Origin: Actinomycetota bacterium
Lineage (GTDB): Bacteria > Actinomycetota > Actinomycetes > S36-B12 > UBA10799
Assembly: GCA_030837445.1 (NCBI GenBank)
Contig: JAUPKM010000611.1
Span: 1 to 5,842, forward strand
Reading direction: 5' to 3'
Length of the DNA stretch: 5,842 nucleotides
Below, piece by piece: positions 1-5,428 of the stretch. Positions within the stretch are counted from its first letter, which is position 1, and each line of letters begins with the position of its first letter. A program made the position numbers and the translations under genes. The notes beneath the pieces were generated by a model. That model searched no databases. It had not been told where the DNA came from and saw nothing but the letters and a program-made list of their open reading frames with translations.

Positions 1-137
1 GCCACCGGGACGGCTTCCCAGGGCACGGAGGTCCCGCCGTTCGACGTCCCCTGTCGGGCAGGATCCGGGGGGCGACGGCTGCGGGGGCCGAACACCTACG
101 ATGTATCGAGTGCCAAGGGGAGGGGAGTCGGCGTCGC

Positions 138-1481
138 ATGAGTGGTGACCCAGGACGTCGTGAGCCGTGCGTCGCACGGATGCGCCTGCGGAACTTCACC
201 TCTGTCGCGTGGTGCGACATTGCTCTGGGGCCGCTTGCCGTGCTCGTCGGGTTTAACGCTGCCGGGAAGTCGAACGTCCTGGACGCGCTGCGGTTCGTCG
301 GTGATGCGCTGTCCACCTCGCTCGGCCAGGCGCTGGCGACCCGGGGCGGTTTGGACCAGATCCTGCACCGGTCGGCGGACGACCGGCAGGCCGAGACCTT
401 CGCCATCGAGGTCGACCTCGTGGTCGGTGCCCACGGGACCCAAGCGCGGGCCACCTACGGCTTCGAGATCGGCCGTGACGAGGAGCGGCGTTCCGCGTAC
501 ACCGTGCGTCGGGAACAATGCACCCTGACCTTCGGCGACGGGTCCACGGAAGAATTCACCGTCATCGACGGCGAGATCGCCGGCAGTTCTTCTCCCGCGA
601 TCCCCGATTCCGCAGAACGGGGTCCTGTCCCCGAACCGCTGCGGGGCGTTCCCCTCGGCCGGCCCCAGGACCGTCTCCTGCTCCCGGCCTTCGCCCTCAA
701 CAGTCCGGTCGAGCTCGTCGAATCCGCGTTCCGGGCCATGCGCTTCTACGAACTGGATTCCGCCACTCTGCGGAAGGTCGAGGACGCTCCGACCCCGGCG
801 CGGGTCCTCGGAGCGCGTGGTGAGAACGTCGGCCAGGTCCTGGGCCTGATCGCGGCCGAGTATCCCCTGGCCAAGGAGGAACTGGACGGGTACCTGCGGA
901 GCCTGGTTCCCCAGGCGCTCGGGGTCGACGAACGGCGGGACGGCGACTTCTCCACGATCGAGGCGCGATTCTGGACCGGCCGGGCCGGAGCGGCGTACTG
1001 GGCGGCGGTCAACACGGGGGCGAGCGCTCCCGGTGACCCCCACGTCAAGGTCTTCCGGCGGCACGCCCTGTCGGAGGGCACCGTCCGCAGCGCCGGTGTG
1101 CTGGCCGCACTGTTCCAGCCGGAAGTACTCACCGGGACCATCCCGCTCGTCGCCATCGAAGAACCGGAGACCGCGATCCACCCCTCACGGGCCGGTGCAC
1201 TCTACGACGCGGTGTACGAAACCTCCCGACACACCCAGGTGATCGTGACGACCCAGAGCTCCGACTTCCTGGACAGCGAGTACGCGGACGCCTCCCATCT
1301 GCTCGTGGTGGAGGCGGTCAACGGAGCGACCCGGGTCGGACCGGTCGACGAAGCCACCCGCCGTTTCCTCACCGAACACCCGTCACACCTGGCAGAACTC
1401 CACCGACAAGGACAACTCCGCCCCGCCCCGGCACCGGCCCCGGGTTCGACGTGCCCGCCGGGCCGCAACCAGATCCCGTAG
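138..1481 (+). CDS. AAA family ATPase (RecF/OLD-like, AAA_21 type), stand-alone
   Basis: This is a 447-residue cytoplasmic P-loop ATPase. Residues 15-31 (RLRNFTSV...) form the N-terminal strand typical of SMC/RecF-like proteins. Walker A is GFNAAGKS at 38-45. An ABC-signature-like LSEGT lies at 311-315. Walker B is IPLVAIEE at 335-342, followed by PET and H348-P349. A switch region TTQSSDFLD at 371-379 has Gln where many relatives have His. The tail (about 425-447) is Pro/Ala-rich and probably disordered. No Toprim nuclease domain is fused, and no DUF4276-type partner follows in the 115 bp before the next gene. The ATG at 138 is chosen because a purine-rich Shine-Dalgarno stretch (115-127) lies about 10 nt upstream; Met15 (180) is the alternative start. 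A weak -10-like TACGAT lies at 97-102. The fold is clear. The substrate is unknown: DNA repair or phage defence are both inferences. Confidence 0.9.
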   Translation: MSGDPGRREPCVARMRLRNFTSVAWCDIALGPLAVLVGFNAAGKSNVLDALRFVGDALSTSLGQALATRGGLDQILHRSADDRQAETFAIEVDLVVGAHGTQARATYGFEIGRDEERRSAYTVRREQCTLTFGDGSTEEFTVIDGEIAGSSSPAIPDSAERGPVPEPLRGVPLGRPQDRLLLPAFALNSPVELVESAFRAMRFYELDSATLRKVEDAPTPARVLGARGENVGQVLGLIAAEYPLAKEELDGYLRSLVPQALGVDERRDGDFSTIEARFWTGRAGAAYWAAVNTGASAPGDPHVKVFRRHALSEGTVRSAGVLAALFQPEVLTGTIPLVAIEEPETAIHPSRAGALYDAVYETSRHTQVIVTTQSSDFLDSEYADASHLLVVEAVNGATRVGPVDEATRRFLTEHPSHLAELHRQGQLRPAPAPAPGSTCPPGRNQIP

Positions 1482-1561
1482 TCATCGTGCGGGACAGGCA
1501 TTACCCCCGCGACCCAGGGCACCGGCTCCGGGACTGTAGCGGCAAGCTCAGCATCCAGTGC

Positions 1562-1590
1562 TTGGAATGTATCACCTAGTGAGATACACT
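1562..1590 (+). promoter_or_regulatory. Promoter with embedded inverted repeat (probable AbiEi operator); leaderless start
   Basis: A -35-like TTGGAA (1562-1567) and a -10-like TACACT (1585-1590, TANNNT) are separated by exactly 17 bp. The last -10 base is 6 nt from the ATG at 1597, so transcription should begin at or next to the start codon, giving a leaderless mRNA. No Shine-Dalgarno is present. Between the boxes is an inverted repeat with arms TGTATC (1568-1573) and GATACA (1583-1588); an extra matching C/G pair lies one base further in (C1575/G1581). AbiEi antitoxins are known to repress their own promoters by binding inverted repeats, so this site is inferred to be the autoregulatory operator. 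It would cover the spacer and most of the -10. Start-site mapping is not available here. Confidence 0.6.
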
Positions 1591-1596
1591 CCAATC

Positions 1597-2634
1597 ATGA
1601 AGTCCGCGGAGGCACTACGCTTCCTCGCAGAGCTGACGGCCTCCCAGTGGGGAATGGTGACGTCGGCTCAGGCCAAAGTGCACGGAATCACGCGCCTGGA
1701 CCTCTCCCGGCTCGCCGAGGCCGGGCACCTCAAGCGCCTCGCGCATGGGATCTACAAGGTTGCCGGTGCCCCCGACGACGAGTTTGACGACCTGCGGGCG
1801 GCCTGGCTGAGCACCGATCCCAAAACCATGGGCGAGGCGCGGATCAAGGACCGCACTCAGGGCGTTGTGATCGCCGGCGCGTCCGCCGCTCGACTCCACG
1901 ACATCGGCGACCTGTGGGCCGACCGGAACGACTTCGTCACTCCCACTCGTCGTCAGAGTCAGCGCCCTGAGATCCGCTACCGACAGCGCATTCTCGACAC
2001 ACGGGACATCACCCTTGTGCACGGGCTTCCGGTTATGACTGTTGAGCGCACGATCGCCGACCTCATCGAGACCGTCGGCGACCTCAGCCTCGTCGCAGAC
2101 GCGCTCCGAGACGCCTCCCGCAAAAGCAACCTCGACACCGGTCGACTTCACGAGCTCCTCGCTCCCCTGGCCGAGCGCAACGGCTTCCTCAAGAGCGAGG
2201 GAACGGCTCTGCTCGACCGACTGAGGGAGATCGCCGGCATCGACACCGAGTCCATTGCACGTCGGGTCGCAGCCGACACCACTCTGGGTTCCCGCGTAGC
2301 CGCAGATTACTTCGCCGGTCTCAGCGAGGTGGATCTCGATCGACTCATCATGACGCCTGCGGTGCAGGAGACGATCCGGTCAGTCCAGGAATCGATCGCC
2401 ACGATGCTCCAGAACGCCGTGTCTGCGCAACTCACCGAACTGAACGCAACCACGGAAACCGTGCACGCAAGTCTGATCAACAGCACGGGCATCGACAACC
2501 TTGTCCGTCAGATCTCATCGCAGTTCATCAACCGCGCCACGATGAAAGAACTCGGTCGGGCCTGGGGAAAGTCACTGAACGACAGCATCGCGCTCAGACC
2601 CGAGACCCTTCCCCGTGGTGCCTCTGGCCGGTGA
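1597..2634 (+). CDS. AbiEi-family antitoxin/transcription factor, orphan, with C-terminal extension
   Basis: This 345-residue protein has the layout of type IV AbiEi antitoxin-domain proteins. An N-terminal winged helix-turn-helix spans about residues 7-56 (WGMVTSAQAKVHGIT, then LSRLAEAGHL and the wing HGIYKV). A conserved IAGASAARLHDIGDL block lies at about 91-106, and HGLPVMTVERTIADL at about 142-156. Family members bind DNA to autorepress and neutralise the AbiEii nucleotidyltransferase. No AbiEii gene adjoins this one: upstream is an ATPase, and downstream is a convergent gene 30 bp away. Residues from about 225 to the end are unassigned, helix-prone and rich in Gln, Thr, Ser and Asn. ATG 1597 is preferred over ATG 1558, because 1558 lies upstream of the -35 box and its extra 13 codons are the promoter itself. 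Codon use is visibly less G/C-ending than in the flanking genes, hinting at transfer. An orphan regulator is an alternative role. Confidence 0.82.
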   Translation: MKSAEALRFLAELTASQWGMVTSAQAKVHGITRLDLSRLAEAGHLKRLAHGIYKVAGAPDDEFDDLRAAWLSTDPKTMGEARIKDRTQGVVIAGASAARLHDIGDLWADRNDFVTPTRRQSQRPEIRYRQRILDTRDITLVHGLPVMTVERTIADLIETVGDLSLVADALRDASRKSNLDTGRLHELLAPLAERNGFLKSEGTALLDRLREIAGIDTESIARRVAADTTLGSRVAADYFAGLSEVDLDRLIMTPAVQETIRSVQESIATMLQNAVSAQLTELNATTETVHASLINSTGIDNLVRQISSQFINRATMKELGRAWGKSLNDSIALRPETLPRGASGR

Positions 2635-2664
2635 TGCTCCGGACGGGTGTCGTCGCCGGGTCCC

Positions 2665-2985
2665 CTACGCGATCTTGAGCTGCTCGTCCCCGAAGTCGGC
2701 GATGAGCTTGAGCGACCCGCCCAAGGCTGCCACGTACCGCGCCAGCACGTCCTGAGTGGCCACCTCCCCGTTCTCGATCTGAGAGACACGAGCGTCCGAA
2801 ACACCCATCCGCGTGGCGACCTGGTCCTGGGTCAGCCCCCGACGCTTGCGGATCTGGGCAAGGCGCCAGCCCCTGGCCTCCTCGACCATCCGACCGATAC
2901 CGGCATCGAAGGCGTCTTTCCCGCCGGCAGTCTCGACAGCACGCTCACGATGCCCGGAGTCCCGCCACCGCCGCACCTGACTCAT
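2665..2985 (-). CDS. XRE-family helix-turn-helix protein, HigA-like antitoxin
   Basis: This 106-residue DNA-binding protein has a Cro/CI-type helix-turn-helix at about 42-92: LAQIRKRRGLTQDQVATRMG, then VSDARVSQIENGEVATQDVLARYVAALGG. The final strand (LKLIADFGDEQLKIA) and the charged N-terminal arm match the actinobacterial HigA-like antitoxins usually encoded just after a RelE/ParE/HigB-type toxin. As an antitoxin it would bind its toxin and repress the operon. The start is supported by GAAGGAG about 8 nt upstream of the ATG at 2985. The ATG overlaps a TGA as ATGA, the coupling typical of toxin-first pairs, but no intact toxin frame precedes it. Only 54 bp separate it from the same-strand oxidoreductase stop, and no promoter is obvious, so readthrough is likely. 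The XRE fold is very secure; the antitoxin role is inferred. Confidence 0.87.
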   Translation of the reverse strand: MSQVRRWRDSGHRERAVETAGGKDAFDAGIGRMVEEARGWRLAQIRKRRGLTQDQVATRMGVSDARVSQIENGEVATQDVLARYVAALGGSLKLIADFGDEQLKIA

Positions 2986-3044
2986 GACTCGATCTCCTTC
3001 ACGCCTGACTCGAACCCCTTCGTGAGACGCTCTCGGGCCTCACG
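2982..3044 (-). pseudogene. Possible C-terminal remnant of a RelE/ParE-like toxin
   Basis: A minus-strand reading frame ends with a TGA that overlaps the XRE gene's ATG (ATGA). Its last 20 codons read REARERLTKGF...VKEIES, a basic, amphipathic helix-like end of the sort found at C-termini of toxins paired with HigA-like antitoxins. Further upstream the frame lies inside the oxidoreductase gene in another phase, with no toxin-like content, so only the tail could survive. Its only internal start codon is a GTG six codons before the stop, so it cannot be an independent gene. The remnant reading rests on gene order, the overlap and weak composition evidence; chance is a real alternative. Confidence 0.25.
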
Positions 3045-3045
3045 A
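3020..3045. promoter_or_regulatory. Inverted repeat between oxidoreductase stop and XRE gene (operator or hairpin)
   Basis: Perfect 7-bp arms TCGTGAG (3020-3026) and CTCACGA (3039-3045) flank 12 bp and include the oxidoreductase stop codon. The arm centres are 19 bp apart, close to two helical turns, which suits a dimeric repressor such as the XRE protein that starts 35 bp further on. In RNA it would form a short hairpin, but no U-tract follows on the minus strand, so a simple intrinsic terminator is less likely. The function is undecided. Confidence 0.4.
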
Positions 3046-4023
3046 CCCGGACGGCGGGGCAGAACCCGGCCGGTCGGTTCCGCCCGATTGGAACAGGGGT
3101 TTGAGGGCCTCGCCCACCTGGGTGACGACGCCGGGACGGTGACCGTTGCGGACCAGGTTGATGGTGATGCCGTCGACACCGGCGCCGATCACCTTCTCCT
3201 GCAACTGTTCGGCGACCTGGCCGGCGGTGCCGAAGAAGGTCCGGTTGCGGTAGTCCTCGGGGATACTCCCACTGATCTCCTCGGCCTCCTGCCCGGTCTC
3301 GCCGACCAGGCCCATGACCAGGTAGCTGGTGGCGAGGGTGGCCGGGTCGCGGCCGATCTCCTCGCACCGCTGCCGCAGGACGGCGACCTTGTGGGGCAGG
3401 TCCTCGACGTCGCAGATGATGTTCATGTGGTCGGCGAAGCGGGCGGCCAGCCGGAACGTCTTCTGCTCGCCGCTGCCGCCCAGCATGATCGGGACGGTGG
3501 GGCGGACGCGCGGGTTGTTCAGGGCGCCGTGCGCCGTGTACCACGTGCCCTCGAGGGTCGCCGGCTCGCCCTTGAGCATCGGGGCGATGATGGTCAGGGC
3601 CTCCTCGAGCCGCTCGAAACGCTGGCTGAAGGTGCCGAACTCGAAGCCGTAGTCGTGGTGCTCGCGCTCGAACCAGCCGGCGCCGATCCCGAGGATCGCC
3701 CGGCCCTTCGACACCACGTCGAGGGTGGTCACCGTCTTCGCCAGCAAGGCCGGATTGCGGTACGTGTTTCCGGTGACCAAGGCGGACAGCTGGACCGTCG
3801 ACGTCAGCGAGGCCAGCGCGCCGAGCGTCGTGTACGCCTCGAGCATGTTGCTCTCCGGCGCGCCGATGCCGGGCAGTTGGTAGAAGTGGTCCATCACCAG
3901 CACGGTGTCGAACCCGGCCGCCTCGGCCTCCCGGGCCTGCGCGGCGACGATGTCGAAGATGTCCCGGGCCTCGACGCCAGGATAGGTGAAGTTCGGAATC
4001 TGGTATCCGAGCCGGATGCTCAC
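3040..4023 (-). CDS. LLM-class F420-dependent oxidoreductase (Rv1855c-like, luciferase-like fold)
   Basis: This 327-residue luciferase-like TIM-barrel protein probably carries out a hydride-transfer oxidoreduction using F420 or flavin in the cytoplasm. The substrate is unknown. Family landmarks in order are an N-terminal strand LGYQIPNFTYPG (5-16), GFDTVLVMDHF (37-47), QLPGIG (49-54), the block from TGNTYRNPALLAKT to LDVVSKGRAILGIGAGW (84-117) with the E-R-E-H sequence after it, and the cofactor-side strand PIMLGGSGEQKTFRLAARFAD in the middle third. These features and the length fit the Rv1855c-type F420 family. The start is GTG at 4023, with GGAGG 4 nt upstream, somewhat close. The C-terminus (about 314-327, Gly/Pro/Ser-rich) looks nonconserved. 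It is divergent from the TetR gene across a shared operator, and so is probably that repressor's target. No companion F420 gene is in view. Confidence 0.9.
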   Translation of the reverse strand: MSIRLGYQIPNFTYPGVEARDIFDIVAAQAREAEAAGFDTVLVMDHFYQLPGIGAPESNMLEAYTTLGALASLTSTVQLSALVTGNTYRNPALLAKTVTTLDVVSKGRAILGIGAGWFEREHHDYGFEFGTFSQRFERLEEALTIIAPMLKGEPATLEGTWYTAHGALNNPRVRPTVPIMLGGSGEQKTFRLAARFADHMNIICDVEDLPHKVAVLRQRCEEIGRDPATLATSYLVMGLVGETGQEAEEISGSIPEDYRNRTFFGTAGQVAEQLQEKVIGAGVDGITINLVRNGHRPGVVTQVGEALKPLFQSGGTDRPGSAPPSGS

Positions 4024-4024
4024 A

Positions 4025-4084
4025 ATGCCTCCGCTGTCTGAACAGTGCCTCCGCTGGGCAATAGGCGCCTCCGCTGTGCACGAA
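4025..4084 (-). repeat. Three direct repeats of a 10-bp motif at exact 20-bp period
   Basis: On the plus strand GCCTCCGCTG occurs at 4027-4036, 4047-4056 and 4067-4076, each 20 bp from the last. The intervening 10 bp are not conserved. Read in the oxidoreductase direction each copy is CAGCGGAGGC and contains a GGAGG Shine-Dalgarno core; the copy nearest the gene is its ribosome-binding site. The whole array lies within the predicted 5' leader. Explanations include serial duplication of the ribosome-binding region, protein sites on one DNA face, or a ribosome standby element. Confidence 0.75.
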
Positions 4085-4097
4085 AAACACCACTGCT

Positions 4098-4126
4098 AAT
4101 GTAAGAACCTTCTTACACGAAGGCAA
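4098..4126 (-). promoter_or_regulatory. Predicted promoter of the oxidoreductase gene
   Basis: Read on the minus strand, TTGCCT (4126-4121) resembles a -35 box and TACATT (4103-4098) a -10 box, with an exact 17-bp spacer. Start of transcription is expected near 4091, giving a leader of about 68 nt that contains the three repeats. The palindromic operator at 4100-4117 fills most of the spacer and enters the -10, so a bound repressor would exclude RNA polymerase. Confidence 0.55.
4100..4117. promoter_or_regulatory. Palindromic operator, probable TetR-family binding site
   Basis: TGTAAGAACCTTCTTACA has perfect 8-bp arms around a CC centre, a size and symmetry typical of TetR-family dimers. It sits in the divergent region, 22 bp before the tetR start. 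It overlaps the predicted oxidoreductase promoter and also a TANNNT-type -10 for tetR (TAATGT, 4097-4102, no good -35). The expected logic is autorepression plus repression of the oxidoreductase. The binding assignment is inferred from position and symmetry. Confidence 0.75.
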
Positions 4127-4139
4127 GCGGGAGAGTGGC

Positions 4140-4757
4140 GTGTCGGTGGACCGGGCCTACCACCACGGCGATCTGCGCGCGGCGCTGATCGGGGCCAGTT
4201 TCGATCTGTTGGCCGAGGGCGGCCTGCAGCGCTTCTCGGTCGCCGCCGTCGCCCGCCGGCTGGGGGTAAGCTCCGCCGCGCCGTACAGGCACTTCGCCGA
4301 CCGCGACCACCTGCTCAGCGCGATCTCCGCGACCGCCGCCCACGACCTGCGCGCCGCCATCAGCGCAGCCGCCGACGCCGCGGGCCCTGACGCGACCGCC
4401 CGGCTGGCCGCGACGGCCGGCGCCTACGTCCGGTACGTGGTGCGCACCGGCGCCGGCTTCCCGGTCATCTACGCCGCCGAACTGTACGAACTCGCCGACG
4501 ACGCCCGCCGCGAGCAGACCCGGGCGCTGATGACCACGCTGTTCGAGCTCGCCGCGGCCACCGGACCGCCGACTTACCACGAGGCCCTGCTGCTGGTCGA
4601 GGCGACGGTGGCCGTGGCCCACGGCTACGCGTCACTGTTCGCGGACGGCTTCTTCGCCCGCAACGCGAGCACTGTCGACGACATCGCCGCACGAGCCACC
4701 GAAGCAGCCCGCACACTGATCACCCCGCCGCCCCGCCGGCGCCGGACGACGGACTGA
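4140..4757 (+). CDS. TetR/AcrR-family transcriptional regulator (WHG-type C-terminal domain)
   Basis: This 205-residue repressor-type regulator opens with YHHGDLRAALI (7-17), the signature of the TetR branch with a WHG (TetR_C_33) ligand domain. The helix-turn-helix is at about 32-52 (FSVAAVARRLGVSSAAPYRHF). Residues about 75-195 form the helical ligand-binding and dimerisation domain, with AHGYASLF as the probable WHG-like segment. The start is GTG at 4140, supported by GGGAG about 6 nt upstream. The C-terminus is Pro/Arg-rich. It is divergent from the oxidoreductase gene with a perfect palindrome between them, so local control of both genes is the natural inference. The ligand is unknown. 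The 3' end is overlapped antisense by the readthrough frame of the broken TIGR02680 gene, which suggests a recombination junction just downstream. Confidence 0.93.
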   Translation: MSVDRAYHHGDLRAALIGASFDLLAEGGLQRFSVAAVARRLGVSSAAPYRHFADRDHLLSAISATAAHDLRAAISAAADAAGPDATARLAATAGAYVRYVVRTGAGFPVIYAAELYELADDARREQTRALMTTLFELAAATGPPTYHEALLLVEATVAVAHGYASLFADGFFARNASTVDDIAARATEAARTLITPPPRRRRTTD

Positions 4758-5273
4758 CTGCACAGAGCCGCACCTTCCCGGCCGATACCCGTCAGCTGTC
4801 CGGCCGGTCACGCCGTTCCTGGGACATCCCCGGACCCGGTTGATGGTCAGGCAGAAGTCGATGCGCGGTCGGCGGGGGGTGGAGAACCACCAGGACGTGG
4901 TGCGGTTCGTGCTGCGGTTGGCGCGGATACCGCACCCGACGGCGTGGTGGAGCAGGCCGTCGGGGGCCGTCGGGTCCCGACGGGCGAACTCCAGCCACAG
5001 GTAGCCGGTGCGCTGGGTGTCGTCGTTGTCCGCCAGCATCCACGAGGTCAGGACACCGGTCTGTTCCCCGGCTGCGTCGATGCGGCGGGTGTCGGCCTCC
5101 AGCAGGAACGGCAGGAGCATGTTCATGGCGGTCGACTTGCCCGAGCCGTTCACCCCGCGCAGGAGAAGCCGGCCGTCGGCGAAGTGCAGCGTCTCGTCCT
5201 CGTACTGGTACACGTTCAGGATCCCGGCGCGAGCCGGGCGCCAGCGCGCCGGTGCGTCCGTCGTCACGAACAT
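4632..5273 (-). pseudogene. Truncated TIGR02680-family SMC-like ATPase (Wadjet JetC-like N-terminal fragment)
   Basis: The first 145 or so codons match the N-terminus of the large TIGR02680 ATPases (over 1,200 residues): RWRPARAGILNVYQYEDETLHF (10-31), then GRLLLRGVNGSGKS with Walker A GVNGSGKS at 40-47, LLPFLLEAD (53-61), TGYLWLEFAR (89-98), and GCGIRANRST with TSWWFSTPRRPRIDF (113-140). Similarity stops near residue 145 (about 4835). The frame then runs open, without recognisable content, into tetR antisense to a stop at 4632. The coiled coil, signature and Walker B are all missing, so it cannot be a working ATPase. The family normally sits with DUF2397, DUF2398 and DUF2399 proteins in a Wadjet-type plasmid-defence operon; none is in view. 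The start has GGAGG only 3 nt upstream of ATG 5273, and GTG 5267 fits spacing better. Confidence 0.8.
4778..4807 (+). terminator. Weak hairpin downstream of tetR
   Basis: CCGGCCG (4778-4784) pairs with CGGCCGG (4801-4807) across a 16-nt loop, 20 bp after the tetR stop. The stem is GC-only, the loop is long and no U-tract follows. It may end tetR transcription, as many actinobacterial terminators lack U-tracts, but such arms are common by chance at this GC content. Confidence 0.25.
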
Positions 5274-5404
5274 TCCCCTCCACCGAACTCGAGCGCTCCC
5301 GAAGCGGCCTGAACTCCACGGTCCGCCTCTTCCGACTCCTGTTCGGGGGGCTCGTCACGGCCGCCCGGGGCGAGGGAACCGGTGATTCCGAGCCTAGGCC
5401 CTCG

Positions 5405-5423
5405 ACGGCCGGCGGTCCGGCGT
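5405..5423 (-). terminator. Possible terminator hairpin after the CcbP-like gene
   Basis: Just beyond the stop at 5429, GCCGG (5408-5412) and CCGGC (5417-5421) form a stem around a 4-nt loop. AC/GT outside it extends the pairing if one G bulges. No U-tract follows on the minus strand. The rest of the 155-bp gap down to 5273 shows no gene or repeat I can support. Confidence 0.35.
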
Positions 5424-5428
5424 CTGTG

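Noticed and set aside
96..1181. Long minus-strand open frame (361 codons) opposite the ATPase gene
   Set aside because: It is the antisense of a gene with clear Walker A, signature and Walker B motifs. High GC content leaves the opposite strand open, and the product has no recognisable domain.
1558..1596. Upstream ATG (1558) as the AbiEi start
   Set aside because: It lies before the predicted -35 box, and the 13 extra codons coincide with the promoter and inverted repeat. MKSAEALRFL at 1597 matches the usual family N-terminus better.
2635..2664. Terminator between the convergent AbiEi and XRE genes
   Set aside because: Only a 4-bp GGAC/GTCC match is present in the 30-bp gap, with no U-tract; too weak to annotate.
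2647..4041. 464-codon plus-strand open frame
   Set aside because: It is the longest frame in the window but lies antisense to both the XRE and the oxidoreductase genes. Its translation is a low-complexity Gly/Asp/Leu/Arg-rich mix without domains.
4027..4076. CRISPR or replication-origin iterons for the 20-bp-period repeat
   Set aside because: Ten-bp repeats with 10-bp linkers are far too short for CRISPR. No replication protein gene, AT-rich segment or plasmid feature is nearby.
2999..4126. 375-codon minus-strand frame overlapping the oxidoreductase gene
   Set aside because: It is a frame-shifted shadow: Arg/Gly/Pro-rich translation, and its start region is the promoter, repeat array and operator rather than coding sequence.
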